Position numbers and translations under genes: made by a program. From NCBI RefSeq assembly GCF_036231905.1, contig NZ_JAZARE010000003.1:496001-560000 (forward strand): a DNA stretch of 64,000 bases, given 5' to 3'. A model generated the notes under the pieces. The model was given only the letters and a program-made list of their open reading frames with translations. It was not told where the DNA came from and made no database searches. This document shows positions 32,396 to 40,723 of the stretch, piece after piece (the stretch's first letter is position 1; every line of letters starts with the position of its first letter). This DNA is from CAMLIZ01 sp036231905 (GTDB lineage Bacteria > Pseudomonadota > Gammaproteobacteria > Burkholderiales > Burkholderiaceae_C).

Positions 32396-34110
32396 AGCTC
32401 GGCCTGCGTGCCCGCCTGGCGCTGCTGCTGGCCGCGTTCGGCGTGCTCGCCAGCGGGCTCACGGGGCTGTATGCCTACCGGCAGGCGCGCGCGCTGCTCG
32501 TGCAGGCCGCCGAGCGCGACCTGCTCACCACCACGCAGATGTTCAGCCACCGCCTGGCCGGTGTGTTCAACCGCATCGGGGCCGACGCACGCGAGGCGGC
32601 GGGCCTGCAGCTGACGCACGAGATTGCGCTGCAGCCCGCCAGCAGCACCGAGCTCAGCGCTCGCCTGGCCGACAACTTCCGCGCCATGCTGGCCACCAAC
32701 CCGCGCTACTTGCAGGTGCGGTTGATCGCCGCCGGCCACCACGGCCTGGAGCTGGTGCGGGTGGACCGCGATGGCGCCGGCACGGTGCGCGTGCAGGGCG
32801 AAGCGCTGCAGGAGAAGGCGCACTACCCCTATGTGTTCAATACCCTGCAGCTGGCCGAAGGCGAGGTCTTCCTTTCCAAGATCGGCATCCACCACGAGGC
32901 CGGCTCGCATGCCGCGCTGAACCAGCCCACCCTTCACGTGGCCAGCCCGGTGGTGGCGCCGGACGGCACCAAGCTCGGCATCGTGGTGATCGGCACCGAC
33001 GTCAGCCGCATCTTCGCGGACCTGCGCACCGACCTGCCGGCGTACCTCAAGCTCTTCCTGGCCAATGAATGGGGCGACTTCCTCATCCATCCCGACGCCT
33101 CGCAGGCCTTTGCCTTCGACCAGGGCCGGCGGGTGCTGATGCAGGACACCTTCCCCGAGGTGGCTCCGCTGCTGCGCGCTGGCGGGGCGCCCCTGCTGGC
33201 GCAGGCCACCCTGGGCGAAGGCAGCGACGCGCAGGACGTGCTGGGCGCCTTCGTGCGCTTCCGGCTCGCGCCCGATGCACGCGGCGGCCATGCGCTGCTG
33301 GGCATTGCCGAGCCGCTGGGCGAGATCCTGCAGTCCACGCACGTGCTGGCCCGCACCACGGTGCAGATCGTGCTGGCCTTGAGCGCGGTGGCGGTGCTGC
33401 TGGCCATGCTGGCGGCCCGCCTGGTGACGCGCCCGCTCAAGCAGATGACACGCGAGATGCAGCGCTTTTCCAGCGAGCGGCTGGTGGGCGATCTGCCGGT
33501 GCAGCGTGGCGACGAGATCGGCGAACTCGCGCGCGGCTTCCACCAGATGCAGCAGAACGTGCGGGCCTCGATGGCGGAGCTGCAGGCCAGCCGGGAGCGC
33601 CTGGCCGACCAGGCCCGACGCGACCCCCTCACCGGGCTGCACAACCGGGTGTCCTTCATCGAGCGCCTGGAATACGCCATCGCCGGCGCCCGCCGCAACC
33701 GCCACGCGCTGGCGCTGCTGTTCGTGGACCTGGACCGCTTCAAGCTGGTGAACGACCAGCACGGCCATGCCGTGGGCGACCGGGCGCTGGTGCACGCGGC
33801 GCGCCTGATGAAGGCCACGGTGCGCGAGGCCGACACGGTGAGCCGGCTGGGTGGCGACGAGTTCGTGATCCTGCTGGACAGCCTCACCGACGAGCGTGAT
33901 GCCGGCCGCGTGGCCCAGGCGCTGATCGAGCAATTCAACGAGCCGATCATGGTGGGCGACATTGCGATCCGCATCGGCCTGTCGATCGGCATCAGCATGT
34001 TTCCCGACGATGGCACGGACGTCAGCTCGCTGATGCAGCGCGCCGACGAAGCGATGTACCACTCCAAGAGCGGCTCGGGGAACCGGTACAGTGTGTTCGG
34101 GAGCTTATGA
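32392..34110 (+). CDS. Membrane diguanylate cyclase with periplasmic sensor, HAMP and GGDEF domains
   Basis: The 572-residue protein has a membrane helix at about 7-27, a long periplasmic sensor of Cache-like type (about 30-320; ASPVVAPDGTKLGIVVIGTDV), a second helix at about 324-344, HAMP (345-398), and a GGDEF domain with an intact active site LGGDEFVILL (GGDEF 487-491). An RxxD inhibitory site (R478-D481) is present 5 residues upstream, so product inhibition by c-di-GMP is expected. There is no EAL domain. Coupling to the preceding binding-protein gene suggests the periplasmic domain reads that protein's ligand state. Confidence 0.92.
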   Translation: MKLGLRARLALLLAAFGVLASGLTGLYAYRQARALLVQAAERDLLTTTQMFSHRLAGVFNRIGADAREAAGLQLTHEIALQPASSTELSARLADNFRAMLATNPRYLQVRLIAAGHHGLELVRVDRDGAGTVRVQGEALQEKAHYPYVFNTLQLAEGEVFLSKIGIHHEAGSHAALNQPTLHVASPVVAPDGTKLGIVVIGTDVSRIFADLRTDLPAYLKLFLANEWGDFLIHPDASQAFAFDQGRRVLMQDTFPEVAPLLRAGGAPLLAQATLGEGSDAQDVLGAFVRFRLAPDARGGHALLGIAEPLGEILQSTHVLARTTVQIVLALSAVAVLLAMLAARLVTRPLKQMTREMQRFSSERLVGDLPVQRGDEIGELARGFHQMQQNVRASMAELQASRERLADQARRDPLTGLHNRVSFIERLEYAIAGARRNRHALALLFVDLDRFKLVNDQHGHAVGDRALVHAARLMKATVREADTVSRLGGDEFVILLDSLTDERDAGRVAQALIEQFNEPIMVGDIAIRIGLSIGISMFPDDGTDVSSLMQRADEAMYHSKSGSGNRYSVFGSL

Positions 34111-34123
34111 AAAGGGAAATGAG

Positions 34124-35347
34124 ATGAGCACTGGCAACATGGAGCGCGTGCTGCGCATGATGGCCGAGAAGAACGCCTCGGACGTCTACCTGTCGGTCAA
34201 CACGCCGATCCTGATCAAGATCAATGGCCAGATCCTGCAGGTCACCGATCAGCCGCTCACGAACGCGCAGCCACGCCAGCTGCTGGCCGAGCTGCTCACG
34301 CCCACCCAGCTGGAAGAGCTGGACGACACCGGCGAGCTCAACGTCGGCGTGGGCATTCCCAAGGTGGGCAGCTTCCGCTTGTCGGCCTTCAAGCAGCGCG
34401 GCTCCATCGCCGCGGTGTTCCGCTGCATCCCTTTCCAGATCCCCACGCTGGAGTCGCTGAACCTGCCGCAGATCCTGAGCACCCTGGTGCTCGAAAAGCG
34501 CGGCCTCATCCTGATGGTGGGCGCCACCGGCACCGGCAAGAGCACCACGCTGGCGGCCATGCTGGAGCAGCGCAACCAGCAGATGGGCGGCCACATCCTC
34601 ACGATCGAGGATCCGATCGAGTTCCTCTTCACCAACAAGAAGTCGGTGATCAACCAGCGCGAGGTCGGCCGCGACACACAGAGCCTGCAGATCGCATTGA
34701 AAAACGCGCTGCGCCAGGCGCCCGACGCCATCCTCATCGGCGAGATCCGCGACCGCGAGACCATGACCTCGGCGATCTCCTACTCGCTGTCGGGCCACCT
34801 GGTGCTGGCCACCCTGCACGCCAACAACAGCTACCACGCGCTCGGCCGCATCCTGTCGTTCTACACGCCGGAATCGCGGCCCGCGCTGCTGTCGGACCTG
34901 TCCTCCGGCCTGCGCGCGGTGATCTCGCAGCGCCTGGTGCGCTCGGCCTCCGGCGGGCGCATTCCGGCGGCCGAGGTGCTGCTCAACACCAAGCTGATCG
35001 CCGAGATGATCGAGCAGAGCGATTTCAGCGGCATCAAGGAGGCGATGGAGAAGTCGCTGGCCGAAGGCTCGCAAACCTTCGAGCAGGACCTGGCTCGCCT
35101 GATCACCGCCGGCCTCATCACCCGCGAGGAAGGCCTGGCCTTCGCTGATTCGCCCACCAACCTGATGTGGCGCCTGCAGAACGACATGACACCCGCCTCG
35201 CGCGTGCCGCCCAAGAAGGAAGAGCCCGATCCGGCCTCCTTCACCGAGATCACGCTGGACGTGCCGTCCGAAGACCCACGCTCCACCCGCGCCGGCCGCC
35301 TCACCCAGCCGGGCGGCCTGGGGCAGCCGGGGCGTGTGCGCCAGTGA
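34124..35347 (+). CDS. pilU: Type IV pilus retraction ATPase, PilU-like
   Basis: The 407-residue AAA+ ATPase has an N-terminal PAS-like part (NASDVYLSVNTPILIKINGQ), Walker A GATGTGKST (about residues 140-148), an Asp box LTIEDPIEFLF, Walker B AILIGEIRDRETM, and a His box LATLHANN. Overall it matches PilU better than PilT. PilU assists PilT in pulling back type IV pili. AAGGGA precedes the ATG at 34124. A C-terminal tail (about 365-407) is Pro/Arg-rich. No pilT is adjacent. Its stop overlaps the dapE GTG. Confidence 0.9.
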   Translation: MSTGNMERVLRMMAEKNASDVYLSVNTPILIKINGQILQVTDQPLTNAQPRQLLAELLTPTQLEELDDTGELNVGVGIPKVGSFRLSAFKQRGSIAAVFRCIPFQIPTLESLNLPQILSTLVLEKRGLILMVGATGTGKSTTLAAMLEQRNQQMGGHILTIEDPIEFLFTNKKSVINQREVGRDTQSLQIALKNALRQAPDAILIGEIRDRETMTSAISYSLSGHLVLATLHANNSYHALGRILSFYTPESRPALLSDLSSGLRAVISQRLVRSASGGRIPAAEVLLNTKLIAEMIEQSDFSGIKEAMEKSLAEGSQTFEQDLARLITAGLITREEGLAFADSPTNLMWRLQNDMTPASRVPPKKEEPDPASFTEITLDVPSEDPRSTRAGRLTQPGGLGQPGRVRQ

Positions 35348-36492
35348 GCCCCGGCACCTTGCAGCTGGTGGAGGCGCTGATCGCGCGCCGCTCCATCACC
35401 CCCGACGATGCAGGCTGCCTGGCGCTGATCACCGAGCGCCTGCAGGCCGCCGGCTTCCACTGCGAAACGCTGGTCTGCGGACCGGACGATTTCCGTGTCA
35501 CCAACCTCTGGGCGATCCGTCGGGGCACACGGCCCGGCCCCACCGTGGCTTTTGCGGGCCACACCGACGTGGTGCCCACCGGCCCGCTGGCCGAGTGGCA
35601 CAGCGATCCCTTCGTGCCTTCGCATCGCGGTGGCCGCTTGTACGGCCGCGGCGCGGCCGACATGAAGACCTCCGTCGCGGCGATGGTGGTGGCCGCGGAA
35701 GAGTTCGCGCAGCGCCATCCGCAGCATGCTGGCGCGGTGGCCTTCCTGCTCACCAGCGACGAAGAAGGCCCGTCGGTGGACGGCACCGTGCGGCTGTGCG
35801 AGCTGCTGCAATCGCGCGGCGAGCGCCTGCACGCCTGCATCGTCGGCGAGCCCACCTCGGTGGACCAGCTGGGCGACATGATCAAGAACGGCCGCCGCGG
35901 CACCTTGTCGGGCAAGCTGGCGGTCAAGGGCATCCAGGGCCACATCGCCTACCCGCAGCTGGCGCGCAACCCCATCCACCAGCTGGCGCCTGCGCTGGCC
36001 CAACTGGTGGCCACGGAATGGGACCAGGGCAACAGCTACTTCCCACCCACCAGCTGGCAGGTGTCCAACATCCATGCAGGCACCGGCGCGGGCAATGTGA
36101 TCCCGGGCGAGGTGGTGGTGGATTTCAACTTCCGCTTCTGCACCGAGTCCACGCCCGACGAGCTCAAGCGCCGGGTGCATGCGGTGCTGGACAGGCACGG
36201 CCTGGAGTACACGCTTGCGTGGACCCTGGGCGGCGAGCCTTTCCTCACGCCGGTGGGCACGCTCAGCGAAGCCCTGAGCGCAGCGATCCGCGCGGAAACC
36301 GGCGTCACACCCACCCTGTCCACCACCGGCGGCACCTCCGACGGCCGTTTCATCGCCAAGCTCTGCCCGCAGGTGGTGGAGTTCGGGCCGGTGAACGCCA
36401 GCATCCACAAGATCGACGAGCATGTGGCGGTGGACGCGATCGAGCCGCTGAAGAACATCTACCGCCGCACGCTGGAGGCGCTGCTCGCATGA
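35344..36492 (+). CDS. dapE: Succinyl-diaminopimelate desuccinylase DapE
   Basis: The 382-residue M20 zinc peptidase removes succinate to yield LL-diaminopimelate. Metal ligands lie in FAGHTDVVP (His), GRGAADMKTS (Asp), TSDEEGPSVDG (Glu-Glu), VGEPTSVDQLGD (Glu) and the C-terminal NASIHKIDEHV (His). The start is a GTG at 35344 overlapping the pilU stop (GTGA), which gives the normal DapE length. It completes the dapC-dapD-dapE set. Confidence 0.95.
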   Translation: MSPGTLQLVEALIARRSITPDDAGCLALITERLQAAGFHCETLVCGPDDFRVTNLWAIRRGTRPGPTVAFAGHTDVVPTGPLAEWHSDPFVPSHRGGRLYGRGAADMKTSVAAMVVAAEEFAQRHPQHAGAVAFLLTSDEEGPSVDGTVRLCELLQSRGERLHACIVGEPTSVDQLGDMIKNGRRGTLSGKLAVKGIQGHIAYPQLARNPIHQLAPALAQLVATEWDQGNSYFPPTSWQVSNIHAGTGAGNVIPGEVVVDFNFRFCTESTPDELKRRVHAVLDRHGLEYTLAWTLGGEPFLTPVGTLSEALSAAIRAETGVTPTLSTTGGTSDGRFIAKLCPQVVEFGPVNASIHKIDEHVAVDAIEPLKNIYRRTLEALLA

Positions 36493-36517
36493 GCGGCGTC
36501 CGCTCCTGGAGCGTGTG

Positions 36518-37381
36518 ATGAGCGTGATCGAGCTCATCAACGCCATGGCGGCCCGTCTGGACGAAGCCGGCGTGTCCTTCGGCCATGGCACCACCAACGC
36601 CTTCGACGAAGCCGCGTGGCTGGTGCTGTGGCAGCTGGGACTGCCGCTGGACGACCTGGACACGGTGGCCGAGCGTGCGCTGGATGCGGCCCAGCAGCAG
36701 GCGGTGGCCGCGCTGGTCGAGCAGCGCATCGCCACCCGCCGGCCCGCTGCCTACCTGACGCGCGAGGCGTGGCTGCAAGGGGTGCCCTTCTACGTGGACG
36801 AGCGCGCCATCGTGCCGCGCAGCCTGATCGCCGAACCGCTGGCCGATGGCACCCTGGACGCCTGGCTGTCCGAGCGCACCCAGCGTGTGCTGGACCTGTG
36901 CACCGGCAACGGCAGCCTGGCCGTCCTGGCGGCGCTCGCCTGGCCGGAGGTGACGGTGGATGCGGCCGACCTGTCGGCCGACGCACTGGCGGTGGCCCGC
37001 ATCAATGTGGACAAGCACGCGCTGGCCGAGCGCATCCGGCTGCACCAGGGCGATGGCCTCGCTGCGGTGCAAGGCCGCTACGACCTGATCCTGTGCAACC
37101 CGCCCTACGTGAACGCGGAGTCCATGGCCGCGCTGCCGCTGGAGTTCCAGGCTGAACCCGAGATGGCGCTGGCGGGTGGCGCGGACGGCATGGACTTCAT
37201 CCGCACCCTGCTGCGCGACGCACCGTCCCGCATGAGCGAACAGGCCGTGCTGGTGCTGGAGATCGGCCACGAGCGCGAGCACTTCGACCGCGCGTTCCCG
37301 CGACTGGAGGTGGTGTGGCTGCCCACCAGCGCGGGCGACGACCAGGTGCTGCTGGTCACGCGCGAGGCGCTGGTGTCTTAA
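36518..37381 (+). CDS. prmB: Ribosomal protein L3 glutamine methyltransferase PrmB
   Basis: The 287-residue SAM-dependent methyltransferase modifies a glutamine of ribosomal protein L3. It has the N-terminal helical domain, the substrate segment VDERAIVPRSLIAEPL, motif I LDLCTGNGSLAVLAA and the catalytic NPPY in ILCNPPYVNAESM. PrmC is distinguished by PRPDTE, which is absent; IVPRSLIAE points to PrmB. The ATG at 36518 follows GGAG. Its TAA overlaps the stop of the convergent thioredoxin gene in a TTAA palindrome. Confidence 0.92.
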   Translation: MSVIELINAMAARLDEAGVSFGHGTTNAFDEAAWLVLWQLGLPLDDLDTVAERALDAAQQQAVAALVEQRIATRRPAAYLTREAWLQGVPFYVDERAIVPRSLIAEPLADGTLDAWLSERTQRVLDLCTGNGSLAVLAALAWPEVTVDAADLSADALAVARINVDKHALAERIRLHQGDGLAAVQGRYDLILCNPPYVNAESMAALPLEFQAEPEMALAGGADGMDFIRTLLRDAPSRMSEQAVLVLEIGHEREHFDRAFPRLEVVWLPTSAGDDQVLLVTREALVS

Positions 37382-37845
37382 GGCTTGGCGGTCTTCGCCG
37401 CCTTGGCGAAGAAGGCGTACACGTCGCCCTCGTTCATGCTGCGGGCATCGGCCAGCTCACCGGCGCGGGTGGCGTACAGCACCTTGTTGTCGGGCGACAC
37501 GATCACCGCGGCCGGGATGCCCTTCTTGATCGGGTTGCCGTATTGCGCCGCCAGGTCGAGGTTGCGGTTGAAGTTGCCCACGTCCACCTTCACCACCTCG
37601 AATTCCTGCGCCAGCAGCTCGGCGTTCTTGCCCGACTTCACTGCCGTGTCCAGCGCGCGGCAGTCCTGGCACCAGTTGGCGCCAAAGATCACCAGCACCG
37701 GCTTCTTCGCGGCCTGGCCCCTGGCCAGCGCCCGCTTGAGCTCGACCTTGGCATCGGCGGCTTCGTTGTAGGGCAGCTCGGCGGCGTGCACACCGGCGGC
37801 GATCAGCAGGGCGGCGATGAGGGAAAAGCGTCTCGTGATGGTCAT
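37378..37845 (-). CDS. Exported thioredoxin-fold protein
   Basis: The 155-residue precursor has a signal peptide (ending AAGVHA) and a thioredoxin domain with FGANWCQDCRALD (active-site CQDC) and a cis-Pro region GIPAAVIVSPD. Such proteins are periplasmic disulfide reductases or relays, or act in cytochrome or envelope maintenance. It starts 2 nt after the deacetylase stop and is the last gene of the four-gene minus-strand operon. Confidence 0.88.
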   Translation of the reverse strand: MTITRRFSLIAALLIAAGVHAAELPYNEAADAKVELKRALARGQAAKKPVLVIFGANWCQDCRALDTAVKSGKNAELLAQEFEVVKVDVGNFNRNLDLAAQYGNPIKKGIPAAVIVSPDNKVLYATRAGELADARSMNEGDVYAFFAKAAKTAKP

Positions 37846-37847
37846 GT

Positions 37848-38741
37848 TCAAAGCCCCAGTCGGTCGAGTTTGGGTTTTTCGTAGACGGCGTCCTCGGCAG
37901 GGTAGCGCAGGCCCGGGCGCTTGGCCCGCTTGGCCACGGCCCAGATCACGCTTTCGCCCGCGGGCAGGCTGTCGATGTGGCGGCGGTACAGGGGGTCGTC
38001 GAAGGCCTCCTCCGGAGTCACGATGGTCCAGCCGCGCTGGCGGAACATGCGGATCACGTCCGGCAGGAAAGTGGCGTTGATCTCGCTGGTGTGCAGCAGC
38101 ATCACATGCCTGGGGCTGCGGCCCAGCAAACGCTGCGCCAGCGCGTCGTAGTACAGCGCCCGGCCCCACAGGTGCGCCAGGTAGGCCTCGCGGAACTTCC
38201 CGATGTCGGCCTTGGGATGGCGCGCGCGCCAGGCGACGAAGCGCTCGTTGTAGTACCAGTCGCTGGTGTCCACGCTCACCGGCGCGCTCTGGTAGCCGTG
38301 CAGCGCCATCCAGTCGCGCACGCCGTCGCGCTTGTCCGCGGTGTCGCCTTCCTTGAGGTACGGAAAGCGCAGGCGCCTGGTCCAGCCGGGCAGGTGCCCC
38401 AGCAGCGCCTCGGCGGCCTGCACATCGGCCGTGAAGGCGGGCAGGCTGACACGCGGCGACGCGAGGCTGCGGTGCGAATAGGTGTGGTTGCCGATCCCAT
38501 GGCCCCGCTCGCTCCAGGCCGCCACCAGCGCCATGCCCTCGGGGCTGTCCACCACCTTGCCGGCGGGGAACAGCATGGCCTGCACCCTGGCCTCGTCCAG
38601 CGCCTGCAGGATGGCGGCGTTCCACTGCGCCGCCTGCGGCTGGGTGCGCGGGTCCAGGCCGTCGTCGAAGGTCAATGCCAGGCTCTGCGCCGCCGCCACG
38701 ATGGGCAGCGCAAGCAGCAGCCCCAGCCACCAGCGTTTCAT
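37848..38741 (-). CDS. Exported polysaccharide deacetylase (NodB-like, CE4)
   Basis: The 297-residue precursor has a signal peptide (MKRWWLGLLLALPIVAAAQ) and all CE4 motifs: LALTFDDG (motif 1, catalytic base), GNHTYSH (motif 2, zinc His pair), RFPYLKEG (motif 3), VDTSDWYY (motif 4) and VMLLHTSE (motif 5). It should remove N- or O-acetyl groups from a cell-wall or secreted polysaccharide in the periplasm. It lies 2 nt after the ATP-grasp gene and 2 nt before the thioredoxin gene, so co-translation is likely. Confidence 0.9.
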   Translation of the reverse strand: MKRWWLGLLLALPIVAAAQSLALTFDDGLDPRTQPQAAQWNAAILQALDEARVQAMLFPAGKVVDSPEGMALVAAWSERGHGIGNHTYSHRSLASPRVSLPAFTADVQAAEALLGHLPGWTRRLRFPYLKEGDTADKRDGVRDWMALHGYQSAPVSVDTSDWYYNERFVAWRARHPKADIGKFREAYLAHLWGRALYYDALAQRLLGRSPRHVMLLHTSEINATFLPDVIRMFRQRGWTIVTPEEAFDDPLYRRHIDSLPAGESVIWAVAKRAKRPGLRYPAEDAVYEKPKLDRLGL

Positions 38742-38743
38742 GG

Positions 38744-40723
38744 TCACAGCACCTTCCGCTCGATGTAGGGCCGCGCCTGCAGCAGCACGACCCGGCCCGC
38801 GCCGTCGATCGCCCATTCGATGTCCTGGTCCACGCCGCCCAGCAGCGACTTGAGCTGGAGGCCCACGCCGGCGAGCGAGCGCACCGCCGCTTCGCTCAGC
38901 ACGTCGTGGCCCGGCGCCACCGCCCGCTCCACCACGCCGCCGGCGCCGTCCAGCTTGAGCTCCGCGTCTTCGCCCGACCGCGACAGGCGCCGCACGGCGC
39001 CGCTGCGGGCGTCGAACATCGATTGTTCAGCCACCCGCCGGCCTTCCACCACCTTGATGCCGATGCCGCGCTTGGCCGAGACCACCACCGCGCCCCGGTG
39101 CGTGGCATCGAACGGGTCGCGCGTCACCATCACGCCGGAGCTCACCGAATCGACCGCCCGCTGCACGAACACGCCCATCACGACCTGGTCCCAGCCGATG
39201 CCGGCCTGGCGCCGCGCCTCGAAGGCCTCGAAGTTGAACACCGAGGCCCACACGGTCTTGACGGCCTGGGCGATGTCCTCTGCGCGGGTGACGTTGGGCA
39301 CGGTGGAATACAGTCCGGCACCGCTGAAGCGGGCCAGGTCTTCGGAATTCGACGAGCTGCGCACGAACACGCCCGCGCCGCCCAGTTGCTGCTGCCACTG
39401 GGCCGCCCAGGCCGCGGCGGCAGCGCTGTCCACCGGCAGGGCCAGCAAGTCCTGGCGCAGCTGTTCCAGGGCCTGGCGCCGCACGGCCCGGCTGCGTTCG
39501 AAACGATCGGTGGCCAACGCTGCGGCAATGCGCTGGGTCACCACCGGCTGGCGCATGAAGGCAGCGTAGTGGGCAAAGGGAATGCAGTAGCCGTCGGGCA
39601 CCGGCGCCACCCCGGTGAGCCGGCCCGCACGGCGCGCGGCGTCGATCACACCCAGCCGGGCCGCCTTGCTGCCGCAGGCGCTGGTGCTGCCCGCGCGCAG
39701 CGCCGCCAGCGGCAGCAAGCCGGTGGTGGCGAGGTCGGGCTGTCGCAGCACCGCCGAGCGCGGTGCACCGCGTGGCGCCGGGCCGGCCTGGCGCACAGCC
39801 GGCTCCACGCTGTAGCCGGTGTCGGTGACCTTCAGCGTCACCCACTGGCCCTCCAGGCCCTGCAGGCGCGCGGAGGCGTCCTTCACATAGGCGTTGGGTA
39901 TGCCCCAGCCCTTGACCAGCAGGTTCACATGCGACAGCACGGTGGACGGTTTTTCGGTCAGCACGCCGGCCACCGGCGGAATCGACAGCGGCACCTCGCG
40001 CAGCACCACGATGTCGGTGGGCTCGATGTCGTCCTCGGTGTCGCTGTCGATGTCGGCCACCAGGCGCAGGCGGCCGGTGGTGCTGCCGGTGTTCAGCGGC
40101 AAGAAGCTGCGGCCAGCCAGCAGTTGGGCTTCGGTGATCGCCGGCACGGCGGCCGACAGGGCCACGCTCTCCTGCTGGGCGGAGTTGGCCTTGAACACCA
40201 GCGGCGCAAAAAATCGGGGAGCCAGCGTGTCCTGCACCAGCTGCAGGATCTGCGGCGTGGTCTGGTCGCCCTCCCAGAACTCGAAGGTCCACTGGCGCAG
40301 ATCGGGCTGCCAGCCGAGGGTGCCCAGCACGAAGCGGCGTTCGGGCCGGGTGTAGTAGCCCGCGAGCGTGGAGTGGTCGAGGTTGGGCGCCAGGTACTGC
40401 GCGCGCAGAAAGTCCTCATGCAGGCCGTAGCGCTGGCCGTTGACGATGTACAGCCGGTTGGCCCGCGCACGGTCGATCACGAACAGCGTGTGCACGATCG
40501 CCCGCTCGGTGCCTGGGTTGTAGACCCGGGCCATGCGCTCGAATTCCGCCCGGCTGCGCACCTGCTCCGCAAAAGCTGGCTGCCGCACGCCCCGGCTGGC
40601 GGGCACCATGGCCGCGCCACGCCGCTGCGCGCTGAACACCGACGGCTTTTCCGCGAGCTGCGCGGCGGCGGCCGCCGGCAGGCCACAGGCCGCGGCGAGG
40701 AGAAGTCGAAACAGAACCGTCAT
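38744..40723 (-). CDS. Exported PEP/pyruvate-binding-domain (ATP-grasp) protein
   Basis: The 659-residue precursor has a signal peptide (MTVLFRLLLAAACGLPAAAAAQ). Residues about 23-330 match nothing recognised. Residues about 350-659 match the N-terminal ATP-grasp domain of PEP synthase/PPDK: CGSKAARLGVID, VPDGYCIPFAHY, VRSSSNSEDLARFSGAGLYST, and the C-terminal metal-binding QDIEWAIDGAGRVVLLQARP. The phosphohistidine and PEP domains are missing. An ATP-grasp domain behind an export signal is unusual. Its ATG overlaps the regulator stop (ATGA), and the deacetylase gene starts 2 nt after its stop. Confidence 0.82.
   Translation of the reverse strand: MTVLFRLLLAAACGLPAAAAAQLAEKPSVFSAQRRGAAMVPASRGVRQPAFAEQVRSRAEFERMARVYNPGTERAIVHTLFVIDRARANRLYIVNGQRYGLHEDFLRAQYLAPNLDHSTLAGYYTRPERRFVLGTLGWQPDLRQWTFEFWEGDQTTPQILQLVQDTLAPRFFAPLVFKANSAQQESVALSAAVPAITEAQLLAGRSFLPLNTGSTTGRLRLVADIDSDTEDDIEPTDIVVLREVPLSIPPVAGVLTEKPSTVLSHVNLLVKGWGIPNAYVKDASARLQGLEGQWVTLKVTDTGYSVEPAVRQAGPAPRGAPRSAVLRQPDLATTGLLPLAALRAGSTSACGSKAARLGVIDAARRAGRLTGVAPVPDGYCIPFAHYAAFMRQPVVTQRIAAALATDRFERSRAVRRQALEQLRQDLLALPVDSAAAAAWAAQWQQQLGGAGVFVRSSSNSEDLARFSGAGLYSTVPNVTRAEDIAQAVKTVWASVFNFEAFEARRQAGIGWDQVVMGVFVQRAVDSVSSGVMVTRDPFDATHRGAVVVSAKRGIGIKVVEGRRVAEQSMFDARSGAVRRLSRSGEDAELKLDGAGGVVERAVAPGHDVLSEAAVRSLAGVGLQLKSLLGGVDQDIEWAIDGAGRVVLLQARPYIERKVL

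Noticed and set aside
32098..34062. Long antisense frame over the diguanylate cyclase gene
   Set aside because: His/Val/Gln-rich shadow of the plus-strand gene, which has intact HAMP and GGDEF motifs.
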